A stretch of DNA of 64,000 nucleotides, taken from contig NZ_NESN01000001.1 in NCBI RefSeq assembly GCF_003063455.1, forward strand, positions 682,001-746,000, in the 5' to 3' direction. Positions 44,296 to 53,264 of the stretch are shown piece after piece. The stretch is from Limnohabitans parvus II-B4 (GTDB taxonomy: Bacteria; Pseudomonadota; Gammaproteobacteria; Burkholderiales; Burkholderiaceae_C). The translations under genes were made by a program, and so were the position numbers. The notes below the pieces were generated by a model. That model ran no database searches, was not told the origin of the DNA, and saw only the letters and a list, made by a program, of their open reading frames with translations. Positions within the stretch are counted from its first letter, which is position 1. Every line of letters starts with the position of its first letter.

Positions 44296-46701
44296 TTAAA
44301 CCAAGGTGAGCTTGGCGACGCTCAGCGCCAGCCATTTCACGCCGTGGCGCGGAAAATTAACTTGGGCACGGGCATCGGCCCCCGCGCCTTCGACGGCCAG
44401 AACTTTGCCCTCACCGAACTTGGTGTGGAACACTTGTTTGCCTGCCGAGATGCCGTGTTCGGGCGCGGCTTTTTGTACCGGAACGGGAGGACTTTTGTAG
44501 GTTTCGGTGCTCAAACTGCTTTGACCCCAGGCCGGACGCGCATGGCGGTTGAACGCAGGGGTTTGCGGCCAAGCACCACCGGATGCACTGGAGCCAGCTG
44601 CATTGCCCAAATTCGAAAAACCGGCGGTTTTGGGCGTCACCCACTTCAAGCAGGCTTCGGGCAATTCATCCAGAAAGCGGCTTTTCAGGTTGTAGCGGGT
44701 CTGGCCGTGCAACATGCGGGTTTGCGAATGGCTCAGGTACAGGCGCTTGCGGGCGCGGGTGATGGCCACATACATCAAGCGGCGCTCTTCTTCGAGGCCG
44801 TCAAAGTCGTTCATCGAGTTTTCATGCGGGAACAGGCCTTCTTCCAAACCGGTGATGAACACCGCATCAAACTCCAAGCCCTTGCTGGCGTGCACGGTCA
44901 TGAGCTGCACCGCGTCTTCCCCGGCCTGCGCTTGGTTGTCGCCCGCCTCCAGCGATGCATGGGTCAAGAAGGCCGCCAGCGGGCTCATGATCACGCCGTC
45001 TTCGCTGAATTCGTCAATGGTGCCCAAGTCAGCACTGCCCGAACCGCTCAAGCCTTGGCTGGCGGGACTTTGCGACAAGGCTTGCGGCATGGCCACAGCG
45101 CTGCGCCCAAAGCCTTCTTGCGTGACAAAACTCTCGGCCGCGTTGACCAATTCCTCCAAGTTCTCCACGCGGTCAGCGCCTTCTTTTTCAGCGCGGTAGT
45201 GGTTGACCAAGCCGGTCTTGTCCAGCACCAGGTCAATGATTTCGCGCAGCGTCAGCCCTTCGGTCTGCTCGCGCAACACATCGACCATGGCCACAAACGC
45301 GGCCAGATTCGCCCCGGCCTTGCCGGTGGTGGCGCTCACCGCGTCGTGTAGCGAGCAGCCTGCGGCCCGCGCCGCGTCTTGCAGCTGCTCAATGCTGCGG
45401 GCCCCAATGCCACGCGGGGGAAAATTGACCACCCGCAAAAAGCTGGTGTCGTCGTTGGGGTTCTCCATCAGGCGCAAATAGGCCAGCGCGTGCTTGATCT
45501 CGGCGCGTTCAAAAAAGCGCAAGCCGCCGTACACGCGGTACGGAAACCCGGCGTTGAACAAAGCCGTCTCCAGCACCCGGCTTTGCGCGTTGCTGCGGTA
45601 CAGCAACGCCACTTCCTTGCGCTCAAAACCGTCCAGTTTGACCAACTGGCGCAACTCGTCTACCAGCCATTGCGCTTCGGCAAAGTCGGACGGCGACTCC
45701 ACCACCCGCACGGGCTCGCCCGCACCCTGGTCGGTACGCAGGGTCTTGCCCAAGCGGGTTTTGTTGTGGCTGATCAGGTGGTTGGCGGAATCCAGGATGT
45801 TGCTGAAGCTGCGGTAGTTTTGCTCGAGCTTGATCTGGTGCTTGACCTGAAATTCGCGCACAAAGTCGGCCATATTGCCCACGCGGGCACCCCGGAAGGC
45901 GTAGATGCTCTGATCGTCGTCACCCACGGCCAAAATGGCGCACTCCCCACCTTCGCCCGGCAACCCGGCCAGCTGCTTGAGCCAGGCGTATTGCAGCTTG
46001 TTGGTGTCTTGGAACTCGTCCACCAGGATGTGGCGAAAACGGCGGCGGTAATGCTCGCGCACATGCACGTTGTCGCGCAGCAGCTCATACGAGCGCAGCA
46101 TCAGCTCACCAAAATCCACCACGCCTTCGCGCAAGCACTGCTCTTCGTAGAGCTGGTACAGCTCCACCTTGCGGCGCGTTTCGTCGTCGCGCACCGGCAC
46201 ATCGCCTGGGCGCTGACCGTCCTCTTTGCAGCCCGAGATGAAATACTGCACCTGCTTCGGGGGGAAGCGGTCTTCGTCCACATTGAACTGCTTGCACAGG
46301 CGCTTGACGGCCGACAGTTGGTCTTGCGTGTCCAGAATCTGAAAGGTCTGCGGCAAACCGGCCAGCTGGTAATGCGCCCGCAAAAACCGGTTGCACAGCC
46401 CGTGGAAGGTGCCAATCCACATCGCGTTCACGTTCACCGGCAGCATGGACTGCAAGCGCAGCTTCATCTCTTTGGCAGCCTTGTTGGTGAACGTCACCGC
46501 CAAAATGCCGCCGGGCGACACCTGCGAGGTCTGCAACAGCCAGGCGATGCGTGTGGTCAGCACTCGGGTTTTGCCCGAACCGGCCCCCGCCAAGATCAAA
46601 GCGTGCTCGGCAGGCAAGGCCACGGCACGGTGCTGCTCATGGTTGAGCTGGGCGAGCAAAGGCGAAGTGTGTGCCGTGGGGTCGGAAAAGGGAGACATCA
46701 T
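44296..46701 (-). CDS. uvrD: UvrD/PcrA-type DNA helicase
   Basis: 801-residue superfamily-1 3-5-prime helicase for mismatch and excision repair. Walker A GAGSGKTRVLTTRIAWLLQ is at about residues 39-56, DEFQDTNKLQYAWLKQL is motif II, VGDDDQSIYAFRGARV motif III and VHASKGLEFDAVFI motif V, with AITRARKRLYLSHS near the end. The C-terminal tail ends KFGEGKVLAVEGAG..., a TUDOR-like polymerase-binding domain as in PcrA. ATG 46701 or the immediately following ATG 46698 is the start. A TACAAT -10 lies only 7 bp ahead. Confidence 0.94.
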   Translation of the reverse strand: MMSPFSDPTAHTSPLLAQLNHEQHRAVALPAEHALILAGAGSGKTRVLTTRIAWLLQTSQVSPGGILAVTFTNKAAKEMKLRLQSMLPVNVNAMWIGTFHGLCNRFLRAHYQLAGLPQTFQILDTQDQLSAVKRLCKQFNVDEDRFPPKQVQYFISGCKEDGQRPGDVPVRDDETRRKVELYQLYEEQCLREGVVDFGELMLRSYELLRDNVHVREHYRRRFRHILVDEFQDTNKLQYAWLKQLAGLPGEGGECAILAVGDDDQSIYAFRGARVGNMADFVREFQVKHQIKLEQNYRSFSNILDSANHLISHNKTRLGKTLRTDQGAGEPVRVVESPSDFAEAQWLVDELRQLVKLDGFERKEVALLYRSNAQSRVLETALFNAGFPYRVYGGLRFFERAEIKHALAYLRLMENPNDDTSFLRVVNFPPRGIGARSIEQLQDAARAAGCSLHDAVSATTGKAGANLAAFVAMVDVLREQTEGLTLREIIDLVLDKTGLVNHYRAEKEGADRVENLEELVNAAESFVTQEGFGRSAVAMPQALSQSPASQGLSGSGSADLGTIDEFSEDGVIMSPLAAFLTHASLEAGDNQAQAGEDAVQLMTVHASKGLEFDAVFITGLEEGLFPHENSMNDFDGLEEERRLMYVAITRARKRLYLSHSQTRMLHGQTRYNLKSRFLDELPEACLKWVTPKTAGFSNLGNAAGSSASGGAWPQTPAFNRHARPAWGQSSLSTETYKSPPVPVQKAAPEHGISAGKQVFHTKFGEGKVLAVEGAGADARAQVNFPRHGVKWLALSVAKLTLV

Positions 46702-47281
46702 CCTGTTGATTGTAGAAAGGTCCGAAGGCAAGCCATGCGTCATGGCTGAGCCATCGCTGCAGATCATTGAGGGTGTCAAAACCTAAGGCAAACCCTAGGC
46801 ATTTGGGTGTAAACAAGTATTTACAGCAGTTTCACTTGAAGCTAAAACTGTGTGCACGGATTGCGCAGAAAGGCCCGTTGTGTCACTCATCCACTCTTTG
46901 GTATCAAAAATCAGCCGAATTCCTCAGGATCTGGCTTGTTTTTCTATACGCCATCGGCCACGGGTTCTTTCGAACACGGTCATCAGAGCCTGGGACCCAC
47001 GGCCTCGTCGTCAGTTTCACACAACAATTGGCCTGAGGCCGCTCGCAAGCCATTGCCCATGATCAGGATTGAGCCCCGAATCAAACATTGAAGGCTTTGC
47101 AACTGAGCTGACGCAATCTGTCAGCCGATTCCAGTAGAATCAGACACCGGGCCCAAGATTCTTGCGCCCGGTTTTTTTTGCCCTGAACCTGCAATGGGTT
47201 CACCACAGGGGCCAGAGAACCGGCCAAGCCAAGCGCTCATTCGTTCCTTTTAACGATTCCTTTTTGGAGCTTGGTTTTCTC
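46702..47281. other. Long intergenic region upstream of guaC, with hairpins
   Basis: 580 bp. Left part: TACAAT -10 of uvrD (46709-46714, minus). An inverted repeat TGTAAA-N6-TTTACA lies at 46808-46825. A stem GCTGAC-gcaatct-GTCAGC is at about 47107-47125, and GATTC-cagta-GAATC at 47127-47141 overlaps a TAGAAT box. A strong hairpin follows at 47146-47179. Short open frames (such as 46767-47036) have no ribosome-binding site and look random. The region may hold a small RNA or a leader, but I cannot classify it. Confidence 0.4.
47146..47179 (+). terminator. Intrinsic terminator upstream of guaC
   Basis: Arms ACCGGGC (47146-47152) and GCCCGGT (47166-47172), with an inner CAAG/CTTG stem, followed by eight T. 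It lies about 100 bp before the guaC ATG, and about 6 bp after a TAGAAT -10-like box. It could end an upstream small RNA, or attenuate guaC itself. Confidence 0.7.
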
Positions 47282-48259
47282 ATGGAAATTTTTGATTACG
47301 ACAACATCCTGCTTTTGCCACGCAAGTGCCGCGTGGAAAGCCGTTCCGAGTGCGACGCGGGTGTCGAGCTGGGTGGCCGCAAGTTCCGCCTGCCGGTGGT
47401 GCCTGCCAACATGAAAACGGTGGTCGACGAGTCGATCTGCCTGTGGATGGCGCAAAACGATTACTTCTACGTCATGCACCGCTTTGACTTGGACAACGTC
47501 CAGTTTGTGCGCGACATGCACGGCAAGGGCGTTTATGCCTCGATTTCGCTGGGCGTCAAAGCCCCAGACCGTGCCACGGTGGACCAGCTGGCTGCCGAAA
47601 ACCTGGTGCCCGAGTACATCACCATCGACATCGCCCATGGCCATGCCGACAGCGTGCGAGACATGATTGGCTACATCAAGGCCAAACTGCCCAAGAGCTT
47701 TGTGATCGCCGGCAACGTGGCCACGCCCGAAGCCGTGATCGACCTGGAAAACTGGGGTGCTGACGCCACCAAAGTGGGCGTGGGCCCCGGCAAGGTGTGC
47801 ATCACCAAGCTCAAGACCGGTTTTGGCACGGGCGGCTGGCAGTTGTCGGCGCTCAAGTGGTGTGCCCGCGTGGCGACCAAGCCGATCATTGCCGACGGCG
47901 GTATCCGCAGCCACGGCGACATCGCCAAGAGCATCCGCTTTGGCGCGAGCATGGTCATGATCGGTTCGCTGTTTGCTGGCCACGAAGAGTCGCCCGGCAA
48001 GACCGTTGAGGTCGATGGCGAGATGTTCAAGGAGTACTACGGCTCGGCGTCTGACTTCAACAAGGGCGAGTACAAGCACGTGGAAGGCAAGCGCATTCTC
48101 GAGCCGATCAAGGGCAAGCTGGCCAACACCCTGATTGAGATGGAGCAGGACGTGCAAAGCTCGATCAGCTACGCAGGTGGCACCAAGCTGATGGACATCC
48201 GCAAGGTGAACTACGTGACCTTGGGCGGCGACAACGCGGGCGAACACCTGTTGATGTAA
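47282..48259 (+). CDS. guaC: GMP reductase (GuaC2-type)
   Basis: 325-residue IMP/GMP-family barrel enzyme, reducing GMP to IMP with NADPH. Sequence opening [21 protein letters not shown] and [13 protein letters not shown] is close to the Bacillus GuaC2 class (length 325 fits), and the active-site loop [17 protein letters not shown] carries the catalytic Cys. ATG 47282 is the start; an earlier TTG in-frame runs through the terminator and is rejected. It is followed by a strong terminator, so it is monocistronic. Confidence 0.94.
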   Translation: MEIFDYDNILLLPRKCRVESRSECDAGVELGGRKFRLPVVPANMKTVVDESICLWMAQNDYFYVMHRFDLDNVQFVRDMHGKGVYASISLGVKAPDRATVDQLAAENLVPEYITIDIAHGHADSVRDMIGYIKAKLPKSFVIAGNVATPEAVIDLENWGADATKVGVGPGKVCITKLKTGFGTGGWQLSALKWCARVATKPIIADGGIRSHGDIAKSIRFGASMVMIGSLFAGHEESPGKTVEVDGEMFKEYYGSASDFNKGEYKHVEGKRILEPIKGKLANTLIEMEQDVQSSISYAGGTKLMDIRKVNYVTLGGDNAGEHLLM

Positions 48260-48280
48260 ACCCATCACCGCTTTGACACC

Positions 48281-48311
48281 AAGGGGAGCCGCATGGCTCC
48301 CCTTTTTTTTT
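48281..48311 (+). terminator. Rho-independent terminator after guaC
   Basis: Perfect 10-bp stem AAGGGGAGCC-gcat-GGCTCCCCTT, followed by an uninterrupted T-run. It lies 21 bp after the stop. Confidence 0.88.
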
Positions 48312-48326
48312 CGAGGTTCAGCAGCG

Positions 48327-49058
48327 TCAGCGCAAAGCCCTCAGCGCCAGCATCAGGCCGCTGACGACCAACAGGGCGCAAATGATCTGTCGCAGCCGAG
48401 CCACAGGCACATGGTGTGCCACGCGGTGCCCCAACCAGACGCCGGTCAAAGCCACACCGATCAGCACCAGCCAGCGCTGCCAGAGCAGGTCACTGCTCAA
48501 TCGCCCCTCCCAGCCCATACCCGCCAGCACGGTGCTGGCGGCCACGGTGATGATCATGGGTGTGCTGGCACGCATTTGCTGCACATCGGCCACACGGCGA
48601 CTCAGCCAGGCCACCACGAGCGGCCCCGCGGTGCCAAAAAGCATTTCAACCAAGCCAATGGCCGTGCCCACCGGATAAGCCCAGAGGGGCGCGGGCAGCC
48701 CTGTGCGCTGCGCCGCCGGGCGCAAGGCATTGACGCCCACAGCCGCCACATACAAGCCCAGCAGCAAGAGTGGCCAGCTGGCCTGCAAATGCGGCATGAG
48801 CCACAAGCCCAGCAAGGTGCCCACCACCAGCCCGGGCACCAAACGCCGCAACTCACGCCACTGCACCTGCCGCCAGTTCAGCCCACTGTGAAAAGCCGAA
48901 GCGGGCACATCCATCAGCAATGTCAGCGCCACCACCTCAGGCAAGGGCCACTGCCAAGCCAGCAGCGGCACGATGACGAGCGCCGAGCCAAAGCCTGTCA
49001 GCCCCAGTACCGTGTAACCCAGCAAAACCACGCCCATGGGGTAAAGCCACTCTTGCAT
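48327..49058 (-). CDS. TauE/SafE-family membrane exporter
   Basis: 243-residue membrane protein with about eight helices (VVLLGYTVLGLTGFGSALVI, VALTLLMDVPASAFHSGLNW). The family exports sulfite, sulfoacetate or similar organic acids. It lies between guaC and a LysR gene on the same strand, 19 bp after the LysR stop, so it might be controlled together with it. Substrate unknown. Confidence 0.82.
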   Translation of the reverse strand: MQEWLYPMGVVLLGYTVLGLTGFGSALVIVPLLAWQWPLPEVVALTLLMDVPASAFHSGLNWRQVQWRELRRLVPGLVVGTLLGLWLMPHLQASWPLLLLGLYVAAVGVNALRPAAQRTGLPAPLWAYPVGTAIGLVEMLFGTAGPLVVAWLSRRVADVQQMRASTPMIITVAASTVLAGMGWEGRLSSDLLWQRWLVLIGVALTGVWLGHRVAHHVPVARLRQIICALLVVSGLMLALRALR

Positions 49059-49077
49059 CCTGATTCCTTATTGAACG

Positions 49078-49984
49078 TCAATCGGTCAAGTGTTTTTGGA
49101 CAAATTCACCAAACACCGACATGGCTGGTAACTCGCTGCGGCCGACCAAGGTGATGAGGCCCAGCCGAGCCTGCGCTTTCAGCGGTGTTTGCATCGGCAA
49201 CTCAACCAAACCACCTTGGGCCATGCCCTCACGCGCAGCACCCACGATGCCCAAGTAAATCGCATCGGTCTGCCCCACCACATCAATGAGGCTGGCGATG
49301 TCTTCGCACTGCAAGGTGGTCATTTGTGCGGGGTTGGCCTGAGGGCCATAGTGGTCCACCAGCAAGCGGGCCACCTCCTGCGACAGCGGGATAGAGGCGA
49401 TGGGGAAAGCCAGCAATGCGTCAAACGGTACGCCATCGGGGTGAAGGCTGAGCAGCGGGTGCCCCTGGCGGCAGACGAATCCAGCTCGCATCTCCACCAC
49501 ATGGGCCATCTTCAAGTCCGGTGCGGCTTCCACTTGCCGCACGTCCACCACCAAGGCGTCGAGCTGCCGCTCGCGCAGCTGGGTCAATTGCAGCTCGGTA
49601 GACCCGCGCGAGACGGTCACCTGCACCGTGGGGTGGTGCCGGGCCATGTAGACCAGCCAAGGCGTCATCAGCATCGCGCCGGGGCCAGAGCCCAAGCCCA
49701 CCCGCAAAGTGCCCAGTCCGCCTCGCTGCAGCAAGGCAGCGCCCTCTTTGAGTTCTTGGGCTTCGTGCACGATGCGCCTTGCCCGCTCCAGCACCGAGCG
49801 GCCCAAAGGCGTCAGCTCATTTTTTTTTGCCGATGCGGTCCACCAACATCCCGCCCAAGTCATCTTCGAGCGCCTGGATGCTGCGGCTCAAGGCCGACTG
49901 GGTGATGTGCAGCTTTTCTGCCGCACGGCTGAAGGAGCCGGTTTCGGCCAGTGCCAGCCAATGCTCCAAGTGTCTGAGGTTCAT
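49078..49984 (-). pseudogene. LysR-family regulator interrupted by a frameshift in an A9 run
   Basis: The first 57 or so codons from ATG 49984 encode a normal LysR HTH (NLRHLEHWLALAETGSFSRA, then LHITQSALSRSIQALEDDLG). They end at TGA 49819-49817 just after nine A on the coding strand (49828-49820). The rest of a LysR protein continues in another frame (KKNELTPLGRSVLERARR, then the effector domain to 49078). Removing one A restores a 301-residue protein of standard length. This could be a sequencing error, a true pseudogene, or slippage-dependent expression. Divergent to a Bug receptor gene, it would be its likely regulator. Confidence 0.85.
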
Positions 49985-50099
49985 GCATTCATTTTACGAA
50001 TGAATATTAGAAAAATAAGTCATTGGACACATTGAATTGGCATTTTTACGATGCACTCATGGTCACTTGAACCATGCAGAACCTCAAACCGGAGACATC

Positions 50100-51077
50100 A
50101 TGAACGTCAAAACCCTTCTCAGCAGCCTGGTCGTGGCCACCAGCGCCTTTGGCCCTGCCATGGCGCAGACCTACCCTTCTAAAACGATCAACCTGATCGT
50201 GCCCTACCCAGCGGGTGGGCCGTCTGACTTTTTTGCCCGCAAGGTACAGCCCGATGCAGCAGCCAAACTGGGGCAGACCATGATCATCGAGAACATTGGC
50301 GGGGCCGGTGGTGCGATCGGCATGGCCAAACTGGTCAACTCACCAGCCGACGGCTACACCCTGAGCTTGGGCAGCCCGATGGAGTTGGTGCTGGCTCCCA
50401 TGGCCATCCAAGGCGTGAAGTACAAATCCGAAGACTTCAAGCTGGTGGCGCAATTCGCCACCACCACGACCATCTTGGCGGTGCGCAACTCGCTCAACAT
50501 CAAAACCGTGGACGACCTGCTGGCACTGGCCCGCAAGAATGCCGACAAGCCCCTGAGCTACGGCAGCGTGGGCCCCGGCTCGCTGTACCACCTGGTGGGC
50601 GAAAAATTCTCCCAACTCACCAAAGTCCAGATGCTGCATGTGCCTTACAAAGGCATTGCGCCGCTGTTGACCGACCTGATGGGCGGCCAGATTGACATGG
50701 CTTTTCTGCCCATGGCCGGCTCGATTCCGCAAACCCTCATCGACGGCAAGATCCAAGGCTTGGCCGTGACTGCCAAAACCCCGCACGCGCTGTTCAAGCA
50801 GTTCCCGGCCATGGCCGCCATGAAAGGTCTGGAAGGCATGGACTTTGACATCTGGGCCGGTGTGCAAGTGCACAAAAACACCCCGGACGCCGTGGTCAAC
50901 ACCCTGAACAAGGCCTTTTATGCGGCCGCTGAAGTGCCCGAAACCCGCAAGGCACTGGAAGCCAGCGGCAACGTGGTGTTGCCTTCACGCACCCCCACGG
51001 AACTGGCTCGCATTTACCTTGGCGACATCGAGCGCTACCGCGCCATCGCCAAATCGATTAATCTGCAAGCTCAGTAA
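50100..51077 (+). CDS. Bug/TctC-family tripartite tricarboxylate receptor
   Basis: 325-residue periplasmic receptor: signal peptide MNVKTLLSSLVVATSAFGPAMA, then INLIVPYPAGGPSDFFARKV, MIIENIGGAGGAIGMAKLV and LHVPYKGIAPLLTDLMGGQI. Start ATG 50100 follows GGAG. It is 24 bp before an M20 amidohydrolase gene, and no membrane partner is nearby. The ligand may be an N-acyl amino acid, to match the hydrolase; this is inference. Divergent to the frameshifted LysR gene. Confidence 0.9.
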   Translation: MNVKTLLSSLVVATSAFGPAMAQTYPSKTINLIVPYPAGGPSDFFARKVQPDAAAKLGQTMIIENIGGAGGAIGMAKLVNSPADGYTLSLGSPMELVLAPMAIQGVKYKSEDFKLVAQFATTTTILAVRNSLNIKTVDDLLALARKNADKPLSYGSVGPGSLYHLVGEKFSQLTKVQMLHVPYKGIAPLLTDLMGGQIDMAFLPMAGSIPQTLIDGKIQGLAVTAKTPHALFKQFPAMAAMKGLEGMDFDIWAGVQVHKNTPDAVVNTLNKAFYAAAEVPETRKALEASGNVVLPSRTPTELARIYLGDIERYRAIAKSINLQAQ

Positions 51078-51101
51078 TCCACTCCCCCCAAGAGGCCCTC
51101 C

Positions 51102-52307
51102 ATGAACGCACCCAGCGAAGCTTTTCTGCACGACAAACTGCACGCCTTGCATGCCCAGGCGGATGAATTCATCGCGGTGCGCCGTGACATCCACAAGCAC
51201 CCAGAGATGGGCTACAAGGAGTACCGCACCAGCGATCTGGTGGCCGAGCAATTGAGCGCCTGGGGCTACCAAGTCACGCGAGGTTTGGGCGGCACGGGCC
51301 TGGTCGGGCAGCTCAAAAAAGGTTCAGGAACGAAAAGCATCGGCATCCGTGCCGACATGGATGCTTTGCCAATTGACGAGGCCACCGGCCTGCCTTACGC
51401 CAGTTGCAACGTGGGCATCATGCACGCCTGCGGCCATGACGGTCACACCGCCATGCTGCTGGCAGCAGCCAAGCACATCGCCCAAAAAGGTGAGTTTTCG
51501 GGCACCGTGAACCTGATCTTCCAGCCCGCCGAAGAAGGTCTGGGCGGCGCTAAGAAGATGATGGAAGATGGGCTGTTCAAGCGCTTCCCGTGCAATGCCA
51601 TCTTTGCCATGCACAACATGCCGACACACCCGCAAGGCCACCTGGTCTTTCGCGACGGCTCGGCCATGGCGTCTTCGGACAACGTGACCATCACCTTGCA
51701 CGGCAAAGGCGGGCACGGCGCCATGCCGCATGTGGCCGCTGACCCGGTGGTGGCTGGCTCAGCCATCGTCATGGGGCTGCAAAGCATCGTGGCCCGCAAC
51801 GTCGATCCACAGCAGATGGCCATCATCACGGTGGGCGCGTTCAATGCGGGCGTGGCCAACAACGTGATCCCGCAAACCGCCACGCTCAAACTGAGTGTGC
51901 GCTCGCTGGACCGCGATGTGCGCATCCTGCTCGAAAAGCGCATCACCGAGCTGGTCCATGCGCAAGCCCAAAGCTACGGCGTGACAGCCGACATCGACTA
52001 CCAACGCGGCTACCCGGTGCTGGTGAACCACTTGGCTGAAACCGATTTCGCCCGCGATGTGGCCGAAGAGCTGGTGGGGGCAGACAAAGTGATGCGCCAA
52101 GGCCGCGCCCTGAACGGCAGCGAAGACTTCGCCTTCATGCTCGAAGAGGTGCCGGGCAGCTATTTGCTGATTGGCAATGGCGATGGCACGGGTGACGGCC
52201 ATGGGGCGTGCATGGTGCACAACCCGGGCTACGACTTCAACGACAAGAACGTGGCCGTGGGATCGGCGTATTGGTCACTGCTGGTCGAGCGTTTCTTGCC
52301 GGCTTGA
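51102..52307 (+). CDS. M20-family amidohydrolase (hippurate/N-acyl-amino-acid hydrolase type)
   Basis: 401-residue metal-dependent deacylase, cytosolic (no signal peptide). Metal-ligand motif is GIMHACGHDGHTAMLLAAA (C110, H112, H115), with RADMDALPIDE, FQPAEEGLGGAKKMMEDG and the dimerisation domain HGKGGHGAMPH. It cleaves N-acyl amino acids such as hippurate or indole-acetyl conjugates. It lies 24 bp after the Bug receptor and ends the operon before a strong terminator (52329-52360). Substrate inferred from family only. Confidence 0.9.
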   Translation: MNAPSEAFLHDKLHALHAQADEFIAVRRDIHKHPEMGYKEYRTSDLVAEQLSAWGYQVTRGLGGTGLVGQLKKGSGTKSIGIRADMDALPIDEATGLPYASCNVGIMHACGHDGHTAMLLAAAKHIAQKGEFSGTVNLIFQPAEEGLGGAKKMMEDGLFKRFPCNAIFAMHNMPTHPQGHLVFRDGSAMASSDNVTITLHGKGGHGAMPHVAADPVVAGSAIVMGLQSIVARNVDPQQMAIITVGAFNAGVANNVIPQTATLKLSVRSLDRDVRILLEKRITELVHAQAQSYGVTADIDYQRGYPVLVNHLAETDFARDVAEELVGADKVMRQGRALNGSEDFAFMLEEVPGSYLLIGNGDGTGDGHGACMVHNPGYDFNDKNVAVGSAYWSLLVERFLPA

Positions 52308-52328
52308 GACCACGACAACCTTCAAGCA

Positions 52329-52360
52329 AAAGGGCAAGCCTACTGGCTTGCCCTTTTTTT
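52329..52360 (+). terminator. Rho-independent terminator after the amidohydrolase gene
   Basis: Perfect 12-bp stem AAAGGGCAAGCC-tact-GGCTTGCCCTTT continued by more T. It also lies 17 bp past the end of the converging esterase gene, so it may serve both directions. Confidence 0.88.
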
Positions 52361-52376
52361 GGAGCGTCAGTTTCGA

Positions 52377-53252
52377 TCAGGCCGATGGCAGCTCGATCAA
52401 GGTTTTGGCCAATGCATTCAAACGGCTGCCGACACGGGTCAAATCCGTCACCACGCTGAAGTGGTTCAACCCGGCCAACTCTTCGCAGACAGGCACCGTC
52501 TTGGGGCCCCAAGCCTGGTGGATCAAGCGGTTGTGACGCAAAAACTCTGGGCTCTCATCACCCCCCACAACAGTGAACAAAACGCCCTTGCGGGGCCGCT
52601 GCCATTTGGCAGGGCTGGCCATGCGCACATGCTGAGGCGTCAAGCGCAGATCGCCCTGCACAAAAGGCGTCTTGCGCACGGGGGCCAAATCAAACAAGCC
52701 CGAAATCGACATGGTTTTACGCACCAGGCCCGCAGGCAAATCGCGCCCCACGGCCTTCCAGTCACAGCCCAGCAACATGGCTGCCAAGTGACCACCAGCC
52801 GAATGACCGATCACGGTGATGTTGTTGCGGTCACCACCATGCTCGGCAATGTGCCGCCAAACCCAGGCGGTGGCCCGCGCCATTTGCAGGGCGATATCGG
52901 GCACTGTGACAGGCTGAGCATCACTGCCAGGACACAAAGCGTAATTCACCACCACGACACAGGCACCCATGTCGCGCAAGGCTGGTGCGACAAAAGAATG
53001 GTCTGACTTGTCCAGGCTGCGCCAGTAACCACCGTGAATGAAGATCACCACAGGTGCGTTGGCCTTGGCGGCAGGGAAGATGTCCAACGTTTCACTGGGA
53101 CCCTCACCATAGGGAACGTCCAGGCGGGGCTTGAGCGTGTCGCGGGCTTGAGCCGAGGCGTTTTTCCAGTGTTCGAAATGATCGGCAAAATCGGGCACCA
53201 GGGCCCGGTTGTTGTACATGCGGTCGTGCCAGGCGGCGTCTTTGATGGGCAT
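52377..53252 (-). CDS. Alpha/beta-hydrolase (esterase / arylformamidase-like)
   Basis: 291-residue hydrolase. Oxyanion motif VIFIHGGYWRSLDK is followed by the nucleophile in VIGHSAGGHLAAMLLG; the catalytic His is probably in LAGLNHFSVVTDL. This motif set is typical of BD-FAE-type and kynurenine-formamidase-like enzymes. No signal peptide. It lies 12 bp after the TonB-dependent receptor gene, so it may hydrolyse what the receptor brings in (for example, an esterified siderophore), which is inference. Confidence 0.82.
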   Translation of the reverse strand: MPIKDAAWHDRMYNNRALVPDFADHFEHWKNASAQARDTLKPRLDVPYGEGPSETLDIFPAAKANAPVVIFIHGGYWRSLDKSDHSFVAPALRDMGACVVVVNYALCPGSDAQPVTVPDIALQMARATAWVWRHIAEHGGDRNNITVIGHSAGGHLAAMLLGCDWKAVGRDLPAGLVRKTMSISGLFDLAPVRKTPFVQGDLRLTPQHVRMASPAKWQRPRKGVLFTVVGGDESPEFLRHNRLIHQAWGPKTVPVCEELAGLNHFSVVTDLTRVGSRLNALAKTLIELPSA

Positions 53253-53264
53253 GGTTGTCTCCTT

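Noticed and set aside
45379..46749. 456-codon plus-strand frame opposite uvrD
   Set aside because: Shadow of the helicase gene with no recognisable motif.
46767..47036. 89-codon frame in the gap before guaC
   Set aside because: No ribosome-binding site, no conserved features, overlaps inverted repeats; treated as noncoding.
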